Shown piece after piece: positions 7,801 to 9,629 of a DNA stretch of 9,629 bases. Source of the stretch: Actinomycetota bacterium (GTDB lineage Bacteria; Actinomycetota; Actinomycetes; Nanopelagicales; Nanopelagicaceae); the NCBI GenBank assembly GCA_009704285.1, contig WLEM01000012.1, positions 1 to 9,629 of the forward strand, written 5' to 3'. The position numbers were made by a program, and so were the translations under genes. Below the pieces are notes generated by a model. It had not been told where the DNA came from. It ran no database searches and saw only the letters and a list, made by a program, of their open reading frames with translations. Numbering within the stretch: position 1 is the stretch's first letter; the number at the start of each line of letters is the position of its first letter.

Positions 7801-9302
7801 ATCTGAAGAACGCAAATAATCAAGCTCGAATCCATGTTAAGTTGGTTGCAGAGGTTGGAGTAGGAACGGTCGCAGCCGGAGTAAGCAAAGCACATGCAGA
7901 TGTGGTCTTAATTTCGGGCCATGATGGTGGAACTGGTGCGTCCCCTCTTACATCACTTAAACATGCTGGTGCCCCATGGGAGTTGGGCTTGGCTGAGGCA
8001 CAACAAACTCTAATTCTTAATGACTTAAGAGATCGAATTGTTGTTCAAGTAGATGGACAGATGAAGACTGGCCGAGATGTTTTAATCGCAGCACTACTTG
8101 GAGCTGAAGAATTTGGTTTTGCCACTGCTCCATTGGTTGTATCAGGTTGCGTGATGATGCGTGTGTGTCATCTAGATACTTGTCCAGTTGGAGTGGCAAC
8201 TCAAAATCCAGAGTTACGTAAGAAATTTACCGGAAAACCAGAGTTTGTAGAAACTTTCTTTGAATACATAGCTGAAGAGGTGAGAGAGTTGTTAGCTCAA
8301 CTTGGCTTTAGAAAACTTGAGGATGCGATTGGACAAGTTGAGGTACTTGATACAAAAGCGGCTACAGAACATTGGAAAGCGAGCGGTCTTGATCTTTCAC
8401 CAATACTGGTGCCACCAAAAGCGAATGCTGTTCGTAGCAATACCTCACAGCAAGATCATGGTTTGACTGCGGCTCTTGATAACCAGTTAATCTCTTTGGC
8501 TAATCCAACGTTAGAGGATAAAAAAGCCGTGCGATTAGAGATGCCAATAAGGAATGTGAACAGAACTGTTGGCACAATGCTTGGAAGTGAGATCACTAGA
8601 AAATTTGGAGGAAGGGGTTTACCAGCAAACACAATTGATATTACTTTTCACGGATCTGCTGGACAATCATTTGGTGCTTTTATTCCATCTGGTTTAACTC
8701 TGAGGCTCTACGGTGATAGCAATGACTATGTTGCTAAGGGATTATCAGGTGGAAGAGTGATTATTAGACCTGATGAACGTGCCACATTCAAATCGAATGC
8801 CAATGTGATTGCCGGAAATGTAATTGGATATGGCGCTACATCCGGTGAAATTATGATCTCTGGTGTAGTTGGCGAAAGATTTTGTGTTCGAAATTCAGGG
8901 GCGCATGCAATTGTTGAAGGAGTCGGTGATCACGGATGTGAATACATGACTGGGGGAACTGTCATTATCTTGGGAAGTATCGGTAGAAATTTTGCAGCAG
9001 GAATGTCAGGAGGCATGGCCTTTGTGCTGGACCTGGAGGAGTCCTTGGTAAACACAGAAATGGTTGACTTATTAACTCTCCCAGCTGTTCATGAGGATTT
9101 TGTTAAATCGAGTTTGTCTAACTTTTTTGTGGAGAGCGGATCTGCAGTGGCAAAGGAGTTGCTCAGTGACTGGGATAAAAGTAAATCTAGATTTACGTTA
9201 GTAATGCCTAGAGATTACGCAAGAGTTCTTGAGGTAATGGCCAAGGCGCAGCGTGAAGGAATGCCAGTTGATAATGCCGTCATGGAGGTGGTCAATGGCT
9301 GA
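4803..9302 (+). CDS. gltB: Glutamate synthase (NADPH) large subunit
   Basis: GltB converts glutamine and 2-oxoglutarate to two glutamates, using electrons from GltD. From ATG 4803 it has 1499 aa, a normal full length. Order: a class II glutamine amidotransferase domain with nucleophile C17 (DACGVAMV), R47 ([10 protein letters not shown]), AHNGEINT (233-240) and NGLRPSR (352-358); a central domain from about 455; an FMN/2-oxoglutarate domain from about 860 ([37 protein letters not shown]); a 3Fe-4S site C1116, C1122, C1127 (spacing 6 and 5, as in Azospirillum GltB); and a C-terminal glycine-rich beta-helix (about 1250-1440). The enzyme needs its N-terminal Cys freed, so residues 1-16 should be a cleaved propeptide. 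A TTG at 4776 would add nine residues. I prefer the ATG, matching the short mycobacterial form, but no Shine-Dalgarno precedes it. Confidence 0.96.
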   Translation: MPSALGLYDPANEHDACGVAMVATLNKTKSHEIVSKALTALRNLEHRGASGAEPDSGDGAGILIQVPDKFYRSVVSFELPKVGSYATGIFFIQKNNPLDSEKINQIAAEEGLSIIGWRDMPINSSSIGKTALSVMPEFKQVFIAGLNNETNIVLERMAFCFRKRIEHTMPIYISSLSSRTIVYKGMLTTGQLEQFFPDLSNTLVESAMALVHSRFSTNTFPSWPLAHPYRYIAHNGEINTVKGNRNWMRARETLLESDLIPGDLKRLFPIVENSGSDSASFDEVLELLYLGGRSLPHSVLMMIPEAWENHRTMSKARKDFYSFHSSLMEPWDGPACVTFTDGKQVGAVLDRNGLRPSRFWVTDDGLVVLASEVGVLDFKPESIVRKGRMQPGKMFLVDIEEGRIIEDDEIKEKLAHAAPYSDWLHAGLVRLSDLPAREHIVYPHSSVVRRQRAFGYTEEEIRLIITPMAKNGAEPLGSMGTDTPIAALSQKPRLLFDYFAQLFAQVTNPPLDAIREELVTSLGGSIGPEHNLLDPGPASCRQISLQFPVIDNDELAKIIHVNADGDQPGFASHIVRGLFPIAGGGKSLVAKIEEIRAEVSAAIEGGARIIVLSDRDGDAENAPIPSLLLTSAVHHHLIREKTRTKVGLVVESGEVREVHHVALLIGFGAAAVNPYLAMESAEDLVRQGVVTGITPEKAVRNLIKSLGKGVLKVMSKMGVSTIASYTGAQVFEAIGLSKEVVDEYFVGATSRLGGIGIDIIAQETIKRHHVAYPPGGEIPGSKKLQIGGEYQWRRDGEPHLFDPETVFTLQHATRSKRFDVFKRYTKRVDEQSRRLMTLRGLFQFKEGVRQPIPIDQVEPASEILKRFATGAMSYGSISQEAHETLAIAMNRIGGKSNTGEGGEDPARNKPDANGDLRRSAIKQVASGRFGVTSEYLVNADDIQIKMAQGAKPGEGGQLPGNKVYPWIAKVRYSTPGVGLISPPPHHDIYSIEDLAQLIHDLKNANNQARIHVKLVAEVGVGTVAAGVSKAHADVVLISGHDGGTGASPLTSLKHAGAPWELGLAEAQQTLILNDLRDRIVVQVDGQMKTGRDVLIAALLGAEEFGFATAPLVVSGCVMMRVCHLDTCPVGVATQNPELRKKFTGKPEFVETFFEYIAEEVRELLAQLGFRKLEDAIGQVEVLDTKAATEHWKASGLDLSPILVPPKANAVRSNTSQQDHGLTAALDNQLISLANPTLEDKKAVRLEMPIRNVNRTVGTMLGSEITRKFGGRGLPANTIDITFHGSAGQSFGAFIPSGLTLRLYGDSNDYVAKGLSGGRVIIRPDERATFKSNANVIAGNVIGYGATSGEIMISGVVGERFCVRNSGAHAIVEGVGDHGCEYMTGGTVIILGSIGRNFAAGMSGGMAFVLDLEESLVNTEMVDLLTLPAVHEDFVKSSLSNFFVESGSAVAKELLSDWDKSKSRFTLVMPRDYARVLEVMAKAQREGMPVDNAVMEVVNG
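9284..9288 (+). promoter_or_regulatory. Strong Shine-Dalgarno for gltD inside gltB
   Basis: GGAGG lies six bases before the gltD ATG at 9295, within the last codons of gltB. With the 8-base gene overlap it sets the gltD start and suggests balanced, coupled synthesis of the two subunits. Confidence 0.8.
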
Positions 9303-9629
9303 TCCAAAGGGATTTCTAAGCACTGGTAGAGAGCTACCAAAGCGCAGACCTATTGATGTGAGAATTCAAGATTGGAAAGAGGTTTATCAACATCAGGAGT
9401 TTTCTCATCTACAAAAACAAGCTGGACGTTGTATGGATTGCGGCATTCCATTTTGTCATCAAGGTTGTCCACTCGGAAACTTGATTCCAGAGTGGAACGA
9501 TTTAATTTGGCGAGGTGAGAAGCCAGAAGCAATTGATCGTCTTCATGCTACAAATAATTTTCCAGAATTCACTGGAAGGTTATGCCCTGCACCCTGTGAA
9601 ACAGCTTGCGTGGTTGCGATTAATGATGA
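9295..9629 (+). CDS. gltD: Glutamate synthase small subunit (3' end outside window)
   Basis: GltD takes electrons from NADPH through FAD and two 4Fe-4S clusters to GltB. Only the first 111 codons are in the window, ending mid-codon. They cover the N-terminal Fe-S domain: [17 protein letters not shown], a helix, then [20 protein letters not shown] (about 46-65) with four cysteines, and [18 protein letters not shown] (about 94-111) with three more. This is the typical cysteine pattern of GltD and related NADPH-ferredoxin modules (the N-terminal half of PreT/DPD). The FAD and NADPH domains should follow outside the window. The gene starts 8 bases before the gltB stop, behind GGAGG. Position directly after gltB makes GltD far more likely than another member of this flavoprotein family. 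Confidence 0.95.
   Translation, partial: MADPKGFLSTGRELPKRRPIDVRIQDWKEVYQHQEFSHLQKQAGRCMDCGIPFCHQGCPLGNLIPEWNDLIWRGEKPEAIDRLHATNNFPEFTGRLCPAPCETACVVAIND

Noticed and set aside
1..9629. Mobile elements, CRISPR arrays, tRNA/rRNA genes, toxin-antitoxin or phage-defence genes
   Set aside because: I looked for direct repeats, terminal inverted repeats, clover-leaf-like segments and unplaced reading frames. The window is nearly fully occupied by recognisable core genes and none of these was found.

Overview
The window is a compact stretch of core metabolic and envelope genes, all on the + strand. It suggests a low-GC, streamlined actinobacterium. The gene order trpB-trpA-...-lgt-...-gltB-gltD resembles that of Actinobacteria such as Streptomyces. 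The Lgt is of the actinobacterial type: it has an ALCIIIG-like first helix and GGLGIWGA where E. coli has an FHGG motif. Base composition is AT-rich (low 40s % GC by eye) and genes overlap or nearly abut. Together these would fit freshwater planktonic lineages such as Nanopelagicales (acI). That placement is inference; I ran no search.

Layout. Bases 1-1994 hold the end of the tryptophan pathway: trpB (its 5' end lies outside the window) and trpA, overlapping by one base. Bases 1984-3129 hold a MauE/DoxX-type four-helix membrane protein with a CGC motif, followed by a membrane-anchored DsbA-like thioredoxin-fold protein with a CVAC active site. Next are lgt (prolipoprotein diacylglyceryl transferase) at 3146-3979 and a VIT1/CCC1-family metal transporter at 3989-4693. 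Five adjoining gene pairs from trpB to the VIT gene overlap or are separated by fewer than 20 bases, so these six genes are probably one transcription unit. The only real intergenic gap (4694-4802, about 109 bases) carries a GC-rich bulged hairpin and a perfect 10-base palindrome. It separates that unit from gltB-gltD, the two subunits of glutamate synthase. gltB is complete (1499 aa from the preferred ATG). gltD overlaps it by 8 bases and is cut off by the window end after 111 codons.

How the genes work together. TrpA and TrpB form tryptophan synthase. GltB and GltD form NADPH-dependent glutamate synthase (GOGAT), the central step of ammonia assimilation with glutamine synthetase. The MauE-like and DsbA-like proteins look like a membrane redox pair for exported proteins, placed just before the enzyme that lipidates exported proteins. 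The VIT-family protein probably moves Fe2+ or Mn2+.

Most of the window is ordinary. The points most worth a second look are the MauE-DsbA pair as a possible disulfide-forming module, and the gltB leader, where a hairpin and a possible leaderless start are found.
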